From the NCBI RefSeq assembly GCF_030866785.1, contig NZ_CP133018.1:1612001-1676000 (forward strand): a DNA stretch of 64,000 bases, given 5' to 3'. The notes below the pieces were generated by a model. That model ran no database searches. It saw nothing but the letters and a program-made list of their open reading frames with translations, and had not been told where the DNA came from. Shown here piece by piece: positions 1 through 7,366 of the stretch. This stretch comes from Agromyces protaetiae. GTDB lineage: Bacteria; Actinomycetota; Actinomycetes; Actinomycetales; Microbacteriaceae. Within the stretch, counting starts at the first letter, position 1. Every line of letters begins with the position of its first letter. Position numbers and translations under genes: made by a program.

Positions 1-2
1 GG

Positions 3-395
3 CTGACGACCTCCGGGCCGCCGGTCGCCGACCCGAACCTCGAGCTGACGGTGTACCGGATCGTGCAGGAGGCACTCACGAACGTCCTCCGCCACGCGAA
101 CCGACCGCAGCGCGTCGACGTGGTCGTCGAGCACGCCGACGGCGCGCTCGAGGTCCGCGTGACCGATGACGGTGCAGCGGCCGGCATCGGGACCGGCCCG
201 GCCGACGCCGACGCCGGTGCGCCGCACGGCGGCCACGGACTCGTGGGCATGCGCGAACGGGTCCTGCTCTACGGCGGGACGTTCGAGGCGGGTCCGCGCC
301 CGCGCGCCGGTTGGCAGCTGCGGGCCCGGCTCAGCGCCGGGGCCGGCCCGGTGACCGCGCTCGTCGATCCGCCCATCAGGGAGAGGGAGCCATGA
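3..395 (+). CDS. Sensor histidine kinase, C-terminal part (5' end outside window)
   Basis: This is the ATPase end of a NarL-group sensor kinase; the reading frame is open from the left edge, so the start and the sensor/phosphoacceptor parts are missing. An N-box is visible (EALTNVLRHA), then a degraded G1 box (VTDDGAAAG) and a G2 box (GGHGLVGMRERVLLYGG), the usual HATPase_c order of LuxR-partner kinases. Its TGA overlaps the ATG of the following response regulator (ATGA), so the two are translationally coupled and very likely a cognate pair. The signal sensed cannot be read from this fragment. Confidence 0.9.
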   Translation: MTTSGPPVADPNLELTVYRIVQEALTNVLRHANRPQRVDVVVEHADGALEVRVTDDGAAAGIGTGPADADAGAPHGGHGLVGMRERVLLYGGTFEAGPRPRAGWQLRARLSAGAGPVTALVDPPIREREP

Positions 396-1138
396 CCACG
401 ACCGACTCCGCGTCGCCCCAGTCCGCTTCGAGCCAGTCCGCTTCGAGCCATGGCGACCCGATCCGGGTCGCCATCGTCGACGATCAGGCGCTCGTGCGGA
501 CGGGCTTCCGAATGGTGCTCGAGTCCGAGCCGGGCATCGCGGTCGTCGGCGAGGCCTCCGATGGCGACGAGGCGATCGCGCTCGTCGCCGGCACGGCGAT
601 CGACGTGCTGCTCATGGATGTGCGTATGCCCGGGCTCGACGGCATCGCCGCGACACGAACGATCGTCGCTGGCGATCAGCCGCCCCGGGTGATCGTGCTG
701 ACGACCTTCGACCTCGACGAGTACGCGTTCGGCGCACTCCGTGCCGGCGCCAGCGGATTCCTTCTGAAAGACGTGCGCCCGAGGGAACTCGTCGACGCGA
801 TCCGCACCGTGCACGCGGGCGACGCCGCGCTCGCACCCCGGGTGACCCGACGGATGATCGAACTCTTCGCCGATGCGCTGCCCGCCACTCCCGCGGGAGC
901 CGGTTCCATGCCGGCGGGGCTCGATGCGCTGACCCCGCGCGAGCGAGAAGTGCTCGTCGCGGTGGCCGACGGCGCGAGCAACACCGAGATCGGCGCGCGA
1001 CTCTTCCTGTCGGAATCGACCGTGAAGACGCACGTCGGCCGCGTGTTGCAGAAGCTGGACGCCCGGGACCGCGTGCACCTGGTCATCCTCGCCTACGAGC
1101 ACGGGCTCGTGTCGCGAGCACCGAACCGCGGGCATTGA
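392..1138 (+). CDS. NarL/LuxR-family response regulator
   Basis: A 248-residue transcription regulator. Residues about 24-140 form a receiver domain with the acidic pair D30/D31, phosphoacceptor D76 (LLMDVRMPG) and a conserved K in FLLKDVRP. The C-terminus holds a LuxR-type helix-turn-helix (LTPREREVLVAVADGASNTE through STVKTHVGRVL). The start ATG is chosen because it overlaps the kinase stop and has a GAGAGGGAG ribosome site 3-11 nt upstream. The N-terminal 22 residues are a Ser/Ala/Gln-rich extension made by a 15-bp tandem duplication. It should be phosphorylated by the kinase just upstream. Confidence 0.93.
   Translation: MTTTDSASPQSASSQSASSHGDPIRVAIVDDQALVRTGFRMVLESEPGIAVVGEASDGDEAIALVAGTAIDVLLMDVRMPGLDGIAATRTIVAGDQPPRVIVLTTFDLDEYAFGALRAGASGFLLKDVRPRELVDAIRTVHAGDAALAPRVTRRMIELFADALPATPAGAGSMPAGLDALTPREREVLVAVADGASNTEIGARLFLSESTVKTHVGRVLQKLDARDRVHLVILAYEHGLVSRAPNRGH
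418..447 (+). repeat. 15-bp tandem duplication in the response regulator N-terminus
   Basis: CCAGTCCGCTTCGAG occurs twice head to tail in frame, giving the QSASSQSASS stretch before the receiver domain. It lies outside the folded domain and is probably a neutral length polymorphism. Confidence 0.8.
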
Positions 1139-1149
1139 CGAAGACGACG

Positions 1150-1656
1150 TCAGCCGAGCGGCTCGTCAGAGAAGCCGCCCTCCCACACCGCACGGCTCCC
1201 GGACTCGCCGATGAGCACGAGCGTCCACGTGGTCCCCGCGCCCACGCCGACCGCACCCAGCGTGAGCAGCACGCTCATCGCCACCACCGCGGTACGCGCC
1301 GGCCGGCCGTCTGCGCGGCGTCGGCCGACCCGTTCGACGACGGCCCATGCGGCGATGACCATCGCGACGGCGAGCAGCCCGATCACCCAGGGCACCAGTG
1401 TGTCGCCGCGTCCGGTGTGCACCTCGATGAGGGGCGCGGGCGGCACGCGCTGCTGCAGCCATTTGCCGGCCTCCACCGTGAGGAGCGTCAGCGGCAGCAG
1501 GGCGGCCGCGGCCAGCAGGCACGGCAGCCAGAGTGCTCGTCTCGCAGCCGGCCAGGCGGCGGCCACGACGAGCAGCAGCACGAGCAGCGGCACCAAGACG
1601 ATGACCGCGTGCACGAGCAGCACGTGCATGGGCAGCCCGGCGACCTCGTAGTCCAT
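1150..1656 (-). CDS. DUF2231-type membrane protein
   Basis: A 168-residue membrane protein with about four hydrophobic segments; the first follows directly after the start (HVLLVHAVIVLVPLLVLLLVV). The amphipathic start with HVLLVHAVIVLVPL is typical of DUF2231 proteins, which often sit beside Rieske or haem redox proteins. The ATG is set by overlap with the TGA of the Rieske gene (ATGA). It may be the membrane partner of the upstream Rieske lipoprotein. The molecular function of the family is not established. Confidence 0.85.
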   Translation of the reverse strand: MDYEVAGLPMHVLLVHAVIVLVPLLVLLLVVAAAWPAARRALWLPCLLAAAALLPLTLLTVEAGKWLQQRVPPAPLIEVHTGRGDTLVPWVIGLLAVAMVIAAWAVVERVGRRRADGRPARTAVVAMSVLLTLGAVGVGAGTTWTLVLIGESGSRAVWEGGFSDEPLG

Positions 1657-2144
1657 CACGCCCCCGAGACGACGCGCTCGCCCTCGACCCGTACCTCGAT
1701 GGACGGCAGGGGATCGATCGCGGGCCCCTGCAGCACCTCGCCCGTTGCCGCGTCGAACACGGAGCCGTGGCACGGACACTCGAGCCGGTCACCCGCCGCG
1801 GCCACGACACACCCCTGGTGTGTGCAGATCGCGCTGAACGCGACGACCCGGCCCGCCTCGGGCTGCGCGAGCAGCGCCGGCTCGCCGTCGATGTCGACGC
1901 CCACGCTGCCGCCGACCGGCACCTCCGAGAGCGTGGCGATCTCGTCGCCGGCCGCGGCGGAGCCGCCGCCCTCCGCGGACGGCGGCGGCTCCGACGCAGA
2001 CGGCGGGGTCGACGCATCCGTCGTCGCCGGAGCATCCGCCTCGCCACCCGGCCCGCAGCCGGCGAGGGTCAACGCACCCGCCGCCACACCCGTGCCGCCG
2101 ACGACCAGCATGGTCCGTCTCGTGAGTTCCGTCGCATCCGCCAT
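1656..2144 (-). CDS. Rieske [2Fe-2S] protein, Tat-type lipoprotein
   Basis: A 162-residue exported electron-transfer protein. The N-terminus has a twin-arginine signal (TRRTML), a hydrophobic stretch and a lipobox ending LAGC at C30, so it should be folded in the cytoplasm, exported by Tat and lipid-anchored. A low-complexity Gly/Ser/Pro/Ala linker (about 31-70) follows, then a small Rieske domain with both cluster motifs, CTHQGC and CPCHG. It is shorter than the cytochrome bc1 Rieske subunit and belongs to the small QcrA-like group. It is coupled to the DUF2231 gene. Upstream frame extension lacks sense; ATG at 2144 is the natural start. Confidence 0.92.
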   Translation of the reverse strand: MADATELTRRTMLVVGGTGVAAGALTLAGCGPGGEADAPATTDASTPPSASEPPPSAEGGGSAAAGDEIATLSEVPVGGSVGVDIDGEPALLAQPEAGRVVAFSAICTHQGCVVAAAGDRLECPCHGSVFDAATGEVLQGPAIDPLPSIEVRVEGERVVSGA

Positions 2145-2236
2145 GGTGCACCGCCTCTCGGTGCCGCGCCCCGTCGCGCCGCACCCGTGGAGCCATTGTG
2201 ACGGGCCGTGCCCGCCAGCGGAAGATCCTCGCCGGA

Positions 2237-3121
2237 TCAATGCCGGTCGCGGAACTCCTCGGGCACGCGGACCATGCCCTCCTGGGCGACCGAGGCGACG
2301 AGCGCGCCGTCGCGCGTGTAGATGCGTCCGAGCGAGAGGCCGCGCCCACCGCGCGCGACCGGCGACTCCTGCGTGAACAGGAGCCACTCGTCGGCGCGGG
2401 CCGCTCGATGCCACCACATGGCGTGGTCGAGGCTCGCGATCTTCAGGCCCGGCGTCGCCCACGCGACGCCGTGTGCGCGCAGGATCGGCTCGAGGATCGA
2501 ATAGTCGCTCGCGTACGCGAGCGCGGCGCGGTGCAGTTTCGGGTCATCGGGCAGCCGGCCGATCGCGCGCATCCAGACCGCCTGCCGGGGAACGCGCTCA
2601 CCGTCCACACGCAGGTAGACCGGTGACGGGATGTGGCGGATGTCGAAGGCTCGCTCGGTGGACCAGTATCTCGCCACGTCGTGGTCGATGCCGCCGAGCA
2701 CGTCGGCGGTCGACGGCAGCGACTCGGGGTCGGGGAGGTCTTCGGGCATCGCCGACTCGTGTTCGAGCCCCGCGTCCTCGGTCTGGAACGACGCGATCAG
2801 CGAGAGGATCGGGAGGCCCTGCTGAAACGCCTGCGTGCGACGCGTCGAGAACGACCGGCCGTCGTGGATGCGGTCGACCGAGAAGGTGATCGGATGAGCG
2901 GTGTCGCCCGGCCTGAGGAAGTACCCGTGCATCGAGTGCAGCGGTCGGTCGTCCTCGACGGTGTGCGTCGCCGCGACGAGCGACTGGGCGAGCACCTGGC
3001 CGCCGAAGACGCGCCCCATCGGCATCCACTGCGACGGGCCGGTGAAGATGTCCTCGGTCGTGCGGGCGCCGGTGTCGGTGAGCTGCAGCGTGTGCAGGAG
3101 TCCGTCGATGGGGCTGTTCAT
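2237..3121 (-). CDS. tesB: Acyl-CoA thioesterase II (TesB type)
   Basis: A 294-residue double-hotdog thioesterase that hydrolyses acyl-CoA to free acid and CoA in the cytoplasm. The N-terminal hotdog carries the GRVFGGQVLAQSL motif and the HSMHGYFLRPG segment. The C-terminal hotdog carries the LDHAMWWHR motif with the catalytic Asp. Length matches E. coli TesB (about 286). The ATG is preceded by CGGAGGAACG, a strong ribosome site; longer upstream frame is rejected for that reason. Divergent from the gene at 3213. Confidence 0.93.
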   Translation of the reverse strand: MNSPIDGLLHTLQLTDTGARTTEDIFTGPSQWMPMGRVFGGQVLAQSLVAATHTVEDDRPLHSMHGYFLRPGDTAHPITFSVDRIHDGRSFSTRRTQAFQQGLPILSLIASFQTEDAGLEHESAMPEDLPDPESLPSTADVLGGIDHDVARYWSTERAFDIRHIPSPVYLRVDGERVPRQAVWMRAIGRLPDDPKLHRAALAYASDYSILEPILRAHGVAWATPGLKIASLDHAMWWHRAARADEWLLFTQESPVARGGRGLSLGRIYTRDGALVASVAQEGMVRVPEEFRDRH

Positions 3122-3197
3122 CGTTCCTCCGTAGGGGCGCGGCGTGCCGCGCACGCATGCACGACGGCCGCCGCACGATGCGACCGCGCGCAGTTGG

Positions 3198-3213
3198 TAG
3201 TTTAGACAGGAGA
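3198..3213 (+). promoter_or_regulatory. Probable -10 element of a nearly leaderless transcript
   Basis: TAGTTT at 3198-3203 lies 9 nt before the ATG at 3213. An AGGAG abuts the ATG with no spacer and would be mostly outside the transcript, so initiation is probably leaderless or nearly so. Confidence 0.45.
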
Positions 3214-3893
3214 TGGTCCAGCAACTGACGCTCGCCGACGGCCTCGCGCTCGGCGACCTGCACACCTACCTGCAGCGCGCCGGTCGCGTGGAGGACGGTT
3301 CCGTGCGCCTCATGGCCGGCGCCGGGATCCTCGCGGTCTACACGGCGATCGTGTATCCCCGCGGCATCCTCGACGAGAGCCCGACCGTCCTCGGGCTCCG
3401 CACGTTCGCACTCGTCGACACCGACGACTTCGACTCGGTCGTGCCCATGCGCTCCCTCGTCGACCGGGTGAGCCGCGCACAGGAGACGCTCGAGCGCGAC
3501 CCCGATGCGGGGCCCGTGTCCATGACCCGGCCCGCCGAGGTCAACACGGTCACATGGGCGGGCATCTCACCGCCCCGCGGCGGGTGGCGCCGCGTGGGCG
3601 AGACGGCCGCACCGACCCTCGAGGCCGCCGCGCGGGTCGGCATCGACGAGGTGGCCGCGGCGATCCCGTCGGGCACCGGCGAGCAGCTCGTGCAGCGCGT
3701 GCGAAGCGAGGTCTGGGGGCGCGGCATCGACGGCCTCGAGTACGTGCCGGCGGGCGCCGCCTTCGCGGCGTACAGCCTCGGATTCCTCGGCGACGACCCG
3801 ATCGGCGTCTTCGAGACCGGCCCGTGGACGCGGCTCAGCTCGCGGCGCGGTCACGTGCTCGTGCGTCAGCGCCCCTGGTCCCTCAAAGGCTGA
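3213..3893 (+). CDS. Conserved hypothetical protein
   Basis: A 226-residue soluble protein with no signal peptide or obvious membrane helix. The first 90 residues look like an alpha/beta domain (VVYPRG-like segment, DTDDFDSVVPMRSLVDRVSRAQE), followed by a PPRGGWRRVG motif, a helical part (LEAAARVGIDEVAAAIPSG) and a W-R-rich end. I associate this pattern with an uncharacterised actinobacterial family but cannot assign a function. It is transcribed away from tesB and converges on the flavin dehydrogenase. Confidence 0.8.
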   Translation: MVQQLTLADGLALGDLHTYLQRAGRVEDGSVRLMAGAGILAVYTAIVYPRGILDESPTVLGLRTFALVDTDDFDSVVPMRSLVDRVSRAQETLERDPDAGPVSMTRPAEVNTVTWAGISPPRGGWRRVGETAAPTLEAAARVGIDEVAAAIPSGTGEQLVQRVRSEVWGRGIDGLEYVPAGAAFAAYSLGFLGDDPIGVFETGPWTRLSSRRGHVLVRQRPWSLKG

Positions 3894-3933
3894 CCGGCCA
3901 CCACGTCCCCCGCCGAAGCCTCGCGGCCGGTCA
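3891..3933. terminator. Weak inverted repeat between convergent genes
   Basis: TGACCGGCC (3891-3899, containing the stop codon of the upstream gene) pairs with GGCCGGTCA (3925-3933) around a 25-nt loop. There is no T-tract. It could help termination on both strands; weak evidence. Confidence 0.3.
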
Positions 3934-3935
3934 CC

Positions 3936-5600
3936 TCACCCGCGGGCGACCGCCCGCCCGGCCGCGCGGCCGGTGAAGAGGCATCCGCCGAGGAACGTGC
4001 CCTCCAGCGCGCGGTACCCGTGCACGCCGCCGCCGCCGAAGCCCGCGGCCTCGCCGGCCGCGTACAGTCCGGGAATCGGCGATCCGTCCGCGCCGAGCGC
4101 GCGGGACTCGAGGTCGGTCTGGATGCCGCCGAGCGTCTTGCGGGTCAGCAGGTGCAGCCGCACCGCGATGAGCGGGCCGGCCGCCGGGTCGAGGATGCGG
4201 TGCGGCGACGCGACCCGGATGAGCCGGTCGCCGCGGTAGGCACGTGCCGCCCGGATCGCGGCCAGCTGCAGGTCTTTCGCGAACTCGTTGTCGAGCTCGC
4301 GGTCGCGGGCGCGGATCTCCCGCTCGACGTTCTCCACGTCGAGCGGCGTCTCTCCGGAGAGGCCCTGCATGCCCGCGAGCAGCTCGGGCAGGGTGTCCGC
4401 GACGACGAAGTCGACGCCCCGGCGCTTGAACGCCTCGACCGGGCCGGGCGCGCCCGAGCCGAGCCGCTGCGCCAGCAGGCGCAGGTCTTTGCCCGTGAGG
4501 TCGGGGTTCTGCTCGCTGCCCGAGAGCGCGAACTCCTTCTCGATGATCTTCTGGGTCAGCACGAACCAGGAGTGCGAGGAGCCCGTTCCGGCGAGGTGCT
4601 CGAGCGTGCCGAGCGTGTCGAAGCCCGGGTAGAGGGGCACCGGCAGCCGGTGCCCGGTCGCATCGAACCAGAGCGAGGACGGGCCCGGCAGGATGCGGAT
4701 GCCGTGCAGCGGCCACACCGGGTCGAAGTTCGTGATGCCCTCGGTGTAGTGCCACATGCGGTCGCGGTTCACCAGCCGGGCCCCCGCGGCCTCCGAGATG
4801 GGCAGCATGCGGCCGTCGACGTGCGCCGGCACACCCGACAGCATCGCGGCTGGCGGCTGACCCATTCGCGAGGGCCAATACTCGCGCACCAGGTCCTGGT
4901 TGCCGCCGATCCCGCCCGATGCGACGACGACCGCGGGGGCTCGCAGCTCGAACTCGCCGACCTCGTCGCGGTTGCTCGGCTGCCCGCGGCCGGCCGGATC
5001 GTCGCCGAGGACCGCGCCGCGGACGCCGACGACCGCGCCGTCTTCGACGATGAGCTCGTCGACCCGGTGCCGGTGCCGGATCGTCACGAGCCCCGCCGCC
5101 TCGCCGGCGCGGACCCGCGCGATGAAGGGCGCCAGCACGCCCGGGCCGGTGCCCCACGTGATGTGGAAGCGCGGGACCGAGTTGCCGTGCCCCGACGGCC
5201 GCCCGTCGCCGCGTTCGGCCCACCCGACCACGGGGAAGAAGCGCACGCCCTTCTCGTGCAGCCAGGCCCGCTTCTCGCCCGCCGCGAAGTCGAGGTAGGC
5301 GTCGGCCCACCGGCGCCCCCAGAGGTCCTCGTCGCGGTCCCACGCGGCCGTGCCGACCCAGTCCTGGCGGGCGAGCTCGAGCGAGTCCTTCACGCCCATG
5401 CGACGTTGCTCGGGGGAGTCGACGAGGAACAGGCCGCCGAACGACCAGTGTGCCTGGCCGCCGAGGCTCGCGGCCGGCTCCTGCTCGACGATGATGACGC
5501 GCTTGCCCGCGTCGACGAGTTCGGACGCGGCGACGAGGCCCGCCAGGCCGGACCCGACGATGATGGCATCGGGGGTGGATGCAGCGACGGAAGCGGCCAC
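3936..5600 (-). CDS. FAD-binding dehydrogenase (KstD/fumarate-reductase flavoprotein family)
   Basis: A 554-residue flavoprotein. The N-terminus has a Rossmann dinucleotide site (IIVGSGLAGLVAASELVDAGKRVIIVEQE); the C-terminus has the GGIQTD...PGLYAAGEAAGFGGGGVHG motif that closes the FAD site in the fumarate reductase/3-ketosteroid dehydrogenase superfamily. The length and the HWSFGGLF, GSGGIGGNQDL-like pattern fit the actinobacterial group annotated simply as FAD-binding dehydrogenase. The true substrate is unknown; a steroid substrate should not be assumed since no sterol genes are nearby. It follows glbO by 46 bp and may be the last gene of that run. Confidence 0.88.
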   Translation of the reverse strand: MAASVAASTPDAIIVGSGLAGLVAASELVDAGKRVIIVEQEPAASLGGQAHWSFGGLFLVDSPEQRRMGVKDSLELARQDWVGTAAWDRDEDLWGRRWADAYLDFAAGEKRAWLHEKGVRFFPVVGWAERGDGRPSGHGNSVPRFHITWGTGPGVLAPFIARVRAGEAAGLVTIRHRHRVDELIVEDGAVVGVRGAVLGDDPAGRGQPSNRDEVGEFELRAPAVVVASGGIGGNQDLVREYWPSRMGQPPAAMLSGVPAHVDGRMLPISEAAGARLVNRDRMWHYTEGITNFDPVWPLHGIRILPGPSSLWFDATGHRLPVPLYPGFDTLGTLEHLAGTGSSHSWFVLTQKIIEKEFALSGSEQNPDLTGKDLRLLAQRLGSGAPGPVEAFKRRGVDFVVADTLPELLAGMQGLSGETPLDVENVEREIRARDRELDNEFAKDLQLAAIRAARAYRGDRLIRVASPHRILDPAAGPLIAVRLHLLTRKTLGGIQTDLESRALGADGSPIPGLYAAGEAAGFGGGGVHGYRALEGTFLGGCLFTGRAAGRAVARG

Positions 5601-5646
5601 GGTGACTCCTTCGTCTCGGCCGGTGACGGCGGTGGAGCGGCGGTGC

Positions 5647-6237
5647 TCAGTCCTCGAAGGTGTTCACCATCGCGAACGCCGCGCGCTGCAGGTAGTCCCA
5701 GAGGGTCTCCTCGGCGAGCGGGGGGAGCTCAAGCGTATCGACCGCAGCGCGCATGTGCGCGAGCCAGCGGTCGCGCGCGTCGGGATTGACCTTGAACGGC
5801 AGGTGCCGCATGCGCAGTCGCGGGTGGCCGCGCTCGGCGCTGTACGTGCCCGGCCCGCCCCAGTACTGCTCGAGGAACAGCTGCAGCCGGCGTGCGGCCG
5901 GCCCCAGGTCCTCCTCGGGGTACATGGGCTTCAGCACGGGGTCGTCGGCGACGCCGCGGTAGAACTCGGTCACGAGCTTCTCGAAGGTCGCGCTCCCGCC
6001 GACCGACTCGTAGAACGATTGGCCGAGCGCCGGCCCGTGCTCGCTGCCGCGGAGCGGCAGGTCCGCCGGGCGGACCGGTCCGCGCGCCTCGGGCGGCGTG
6101 ACCGGCTCTCGAGCTCCGGATGCCTCGGGCGGCACGGATGCCTCGGGCGGTACGGATGCCTCGGGCGGTACGGATGCCTCGGGCGGCACGGATGCTTCGG
6201 GCGGTACGGATGCCTCGGGCTGCAGCGGCGGCATCAT
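5647..6237 (-). CDS. glbO: Group II truncated haemoglobin (TrHbO) with repetitive N-terminal extension
   Basis: A 196-residue protein whose last ~130 residues are a 2/2 haemoglobin. The fold is recognisable from FEKLVTEFYRGVADDP (helix B with Tyr B10), the QLFLEQYWGGP segment, the haem-ligand His in LRMRHLPF and the Trp G8 region RDRWLAHM. Group II globins bind O2/NO and are proposed to act in oxygen delivery or peroxide chemistry near the membrane. The first ~65 residues are a Pro/Glu/Ala/Ser-rich tail containing about five VPPEAS repeats, absent from ordinary TrHbO (~130 aa). Two adjacent ATGs exist (6237 and 6234); the second overlaps the mscS stop as ATGA. Cotranscribed with mscS. Confidence 0.92.
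   Translation of the reverse strand: MMPPLQPEASVPPEASVPPEASVPPEASVPPEASVPPEASGAREPVTPPEARGPVRPADLPLRGSEHGPALGQSFYESVGGSATFEKLVTEFYRGVADDPVLKPMYPEEDLGPAARRLQLFLEQYWGGPGTYSAERGHPRLRMRHLPFKVNPDARDRWLAHMRAAVDTLELPPLAEETLWDYLQRAAFAMVNTFED
6117..6222 (-). repeat. 18-bp minisatellite in glbO, about 5.8 copies
   Basis: On the plus strand the unit is CGGATGCCTCGGGCGGYA, starting at 6117, 6135, 6153, 6171, 6189 and 6207 (last one partial). On the coding strand it encodes VPPEAS. Copies differ by one or two silent or near-silent bases. Confidence 0.95.
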
Positions 6238-7355
6238 GAGGAGCCTTCGCTCGGCGGGGTCGGCGGTGTGGGCGGGTTCGTCGAGCTCTTCGGCATCCGC
6301 GGCAGTCGCGGCGCGCGAAGCGCCTTCGGCTTCTTCGCGGTGCCGCCCTCGGGCAGCACCGTGCTCGCCGTCTTCGGCGGTCGTGCGCCCTTCACGCGGG
6401 TCGCGCCCTCGAGCCCGGTGAGCACGACCGAGGCGAGGCTCGGCGTCTTGACGTCCATGCGATCGAGGGTGCGCTTGAGACGCACACGCAGTTCGCGCGC
6501 GACGTCGTCTTTCGCGGTGGCCCTGACCTTCATGACCACGCGGATCACCATGGCCTCGTCTGAGATCGACTCGAGGCCCCAGACTTCGGGCTTCTCCACG
6601 ATGCGCGAGCGCCACTTGGGCGTCTGCGCGAGCTCGTTGGCCGACTTCAGGAACTCGGACTCGACCTCGTCGATGTCGGCGTCGTACGGCACGGCGAGGT
6701 CCACGATCACGCGCGCCCAGCCCTGAGACAGGTTGCCCACGCGCAGGATCTCACCGTTCCTGACGAACCAGAGCGTGCCGTTCACGTCGCGGACGGTGGT
6801 CACCCGGATCCGCACCTCTTCGACGATGCCCGTCGCCGGCCCGAGGTCGACGATGTCGCCGACGCCGAGCTGGTCCTCGACGACCATGAAGAGGCCGTTG
6901 AGCGCGTCCTTCACGATGTTCTGCGCGCCGAAGCCCAGGCCGGCGCCGATGGCCGCGGAGAGCAGCGCGAACGAGCCGAGGATCTCGGCATTGATGGTCG
7001 CCACGATCATGAGGGTGACGATGATGAACAGGGTCACATTGACGATGTTCGTGAGCACCGAGCCCAACGTGCGGGTGCGCTGCACGACGCGGACGGTCGC
7101 GAGCGGCGAGGCCAGCAACGCCTGGGTGTCGGTGACGTCCTGCTTCTTCTTGACGCCCGAGACGACCCGATTCACGACCCGTTGGATGACGAAGTGCAGC
7201 AGCCAGCGCACCAACAGCGCGATGCCGACGATCACGAGGACCGCGACGAGCTTGCCGACGATGGTGCCCCAGTTCTCAGCCCACCAGATACCGAGCTCGG
7301 TCCAGAAATCGACGCTCAGAGGTGATTCCTCGGGGACGGGGGTTTCCAGGCGCAT
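6234..7355 (-). CDS. mscS: MscS-family small-conductance mechanosensitive channel
   Basis: A 373-residue inner-membrane channel that opens under membrane tension. Membrane segments: about 20-45 (TIVGKLVAVLVIVGIALLVRW), about 90-115 (LTNIVNVTLFIIVTLMIVAT) and the pore helix with its Gly/Ala-packed face (AAIGAGLGFGAQNIVKDALNG), followed by the beta domain (GDIVDLGPATGIVEEVRIRVT). The cytoplasmic alpha/beta domain follows, then a basic/Pro-rich tail. Start ATG follows the pepN stop by 11 bp; much longer frame upstream is antisense-like sequence. It overlaps glbO by the ATGA arrangement. Confidence 0.93.
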   Translation of the reverse strand: MRLETPVPEESPLSVDFWTELGIWWAENWGTIVGKLVAVLVIVGIALLVRWLLHFVIQRVVNRVVSGVKKKQDVTDTQALLASPLATVRVVQRTRTLGSVLTNIVNVTLFIIVTLMIVATINAEILGSFALLSAAIGAGLGFGAQNIVKDALNGLFMVVEDQLGVGDIVDLGPATGIVEEVRIRVTTVRDVNGTLWFVRNGEILRVGNLSQGWARVIVDLAVPYDADIDEVESEFLKSANELAQTPKWRSRIVEKPEVWGLESISDEAMVIRVVMKVRATAKDDVARELRVRLKRTLDRMDVKTPSLASVVLTGLEGATRVKGARPPKTASTVLPEGGTAKKPKALRAPRLPRMPKSSTNPPTPPTPPSEGSS

Positions 7356-7366
7356 GGTTCCGGAGT

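Noticed and set aside
3936..5600. 3-ketosteroid dehydrogenase (kstD)
   Set aside because: The fold and end motif fit the superfamily, but no sterol-degradation genes are near and the specific active-site tyrosines cannot be assigned by eye.
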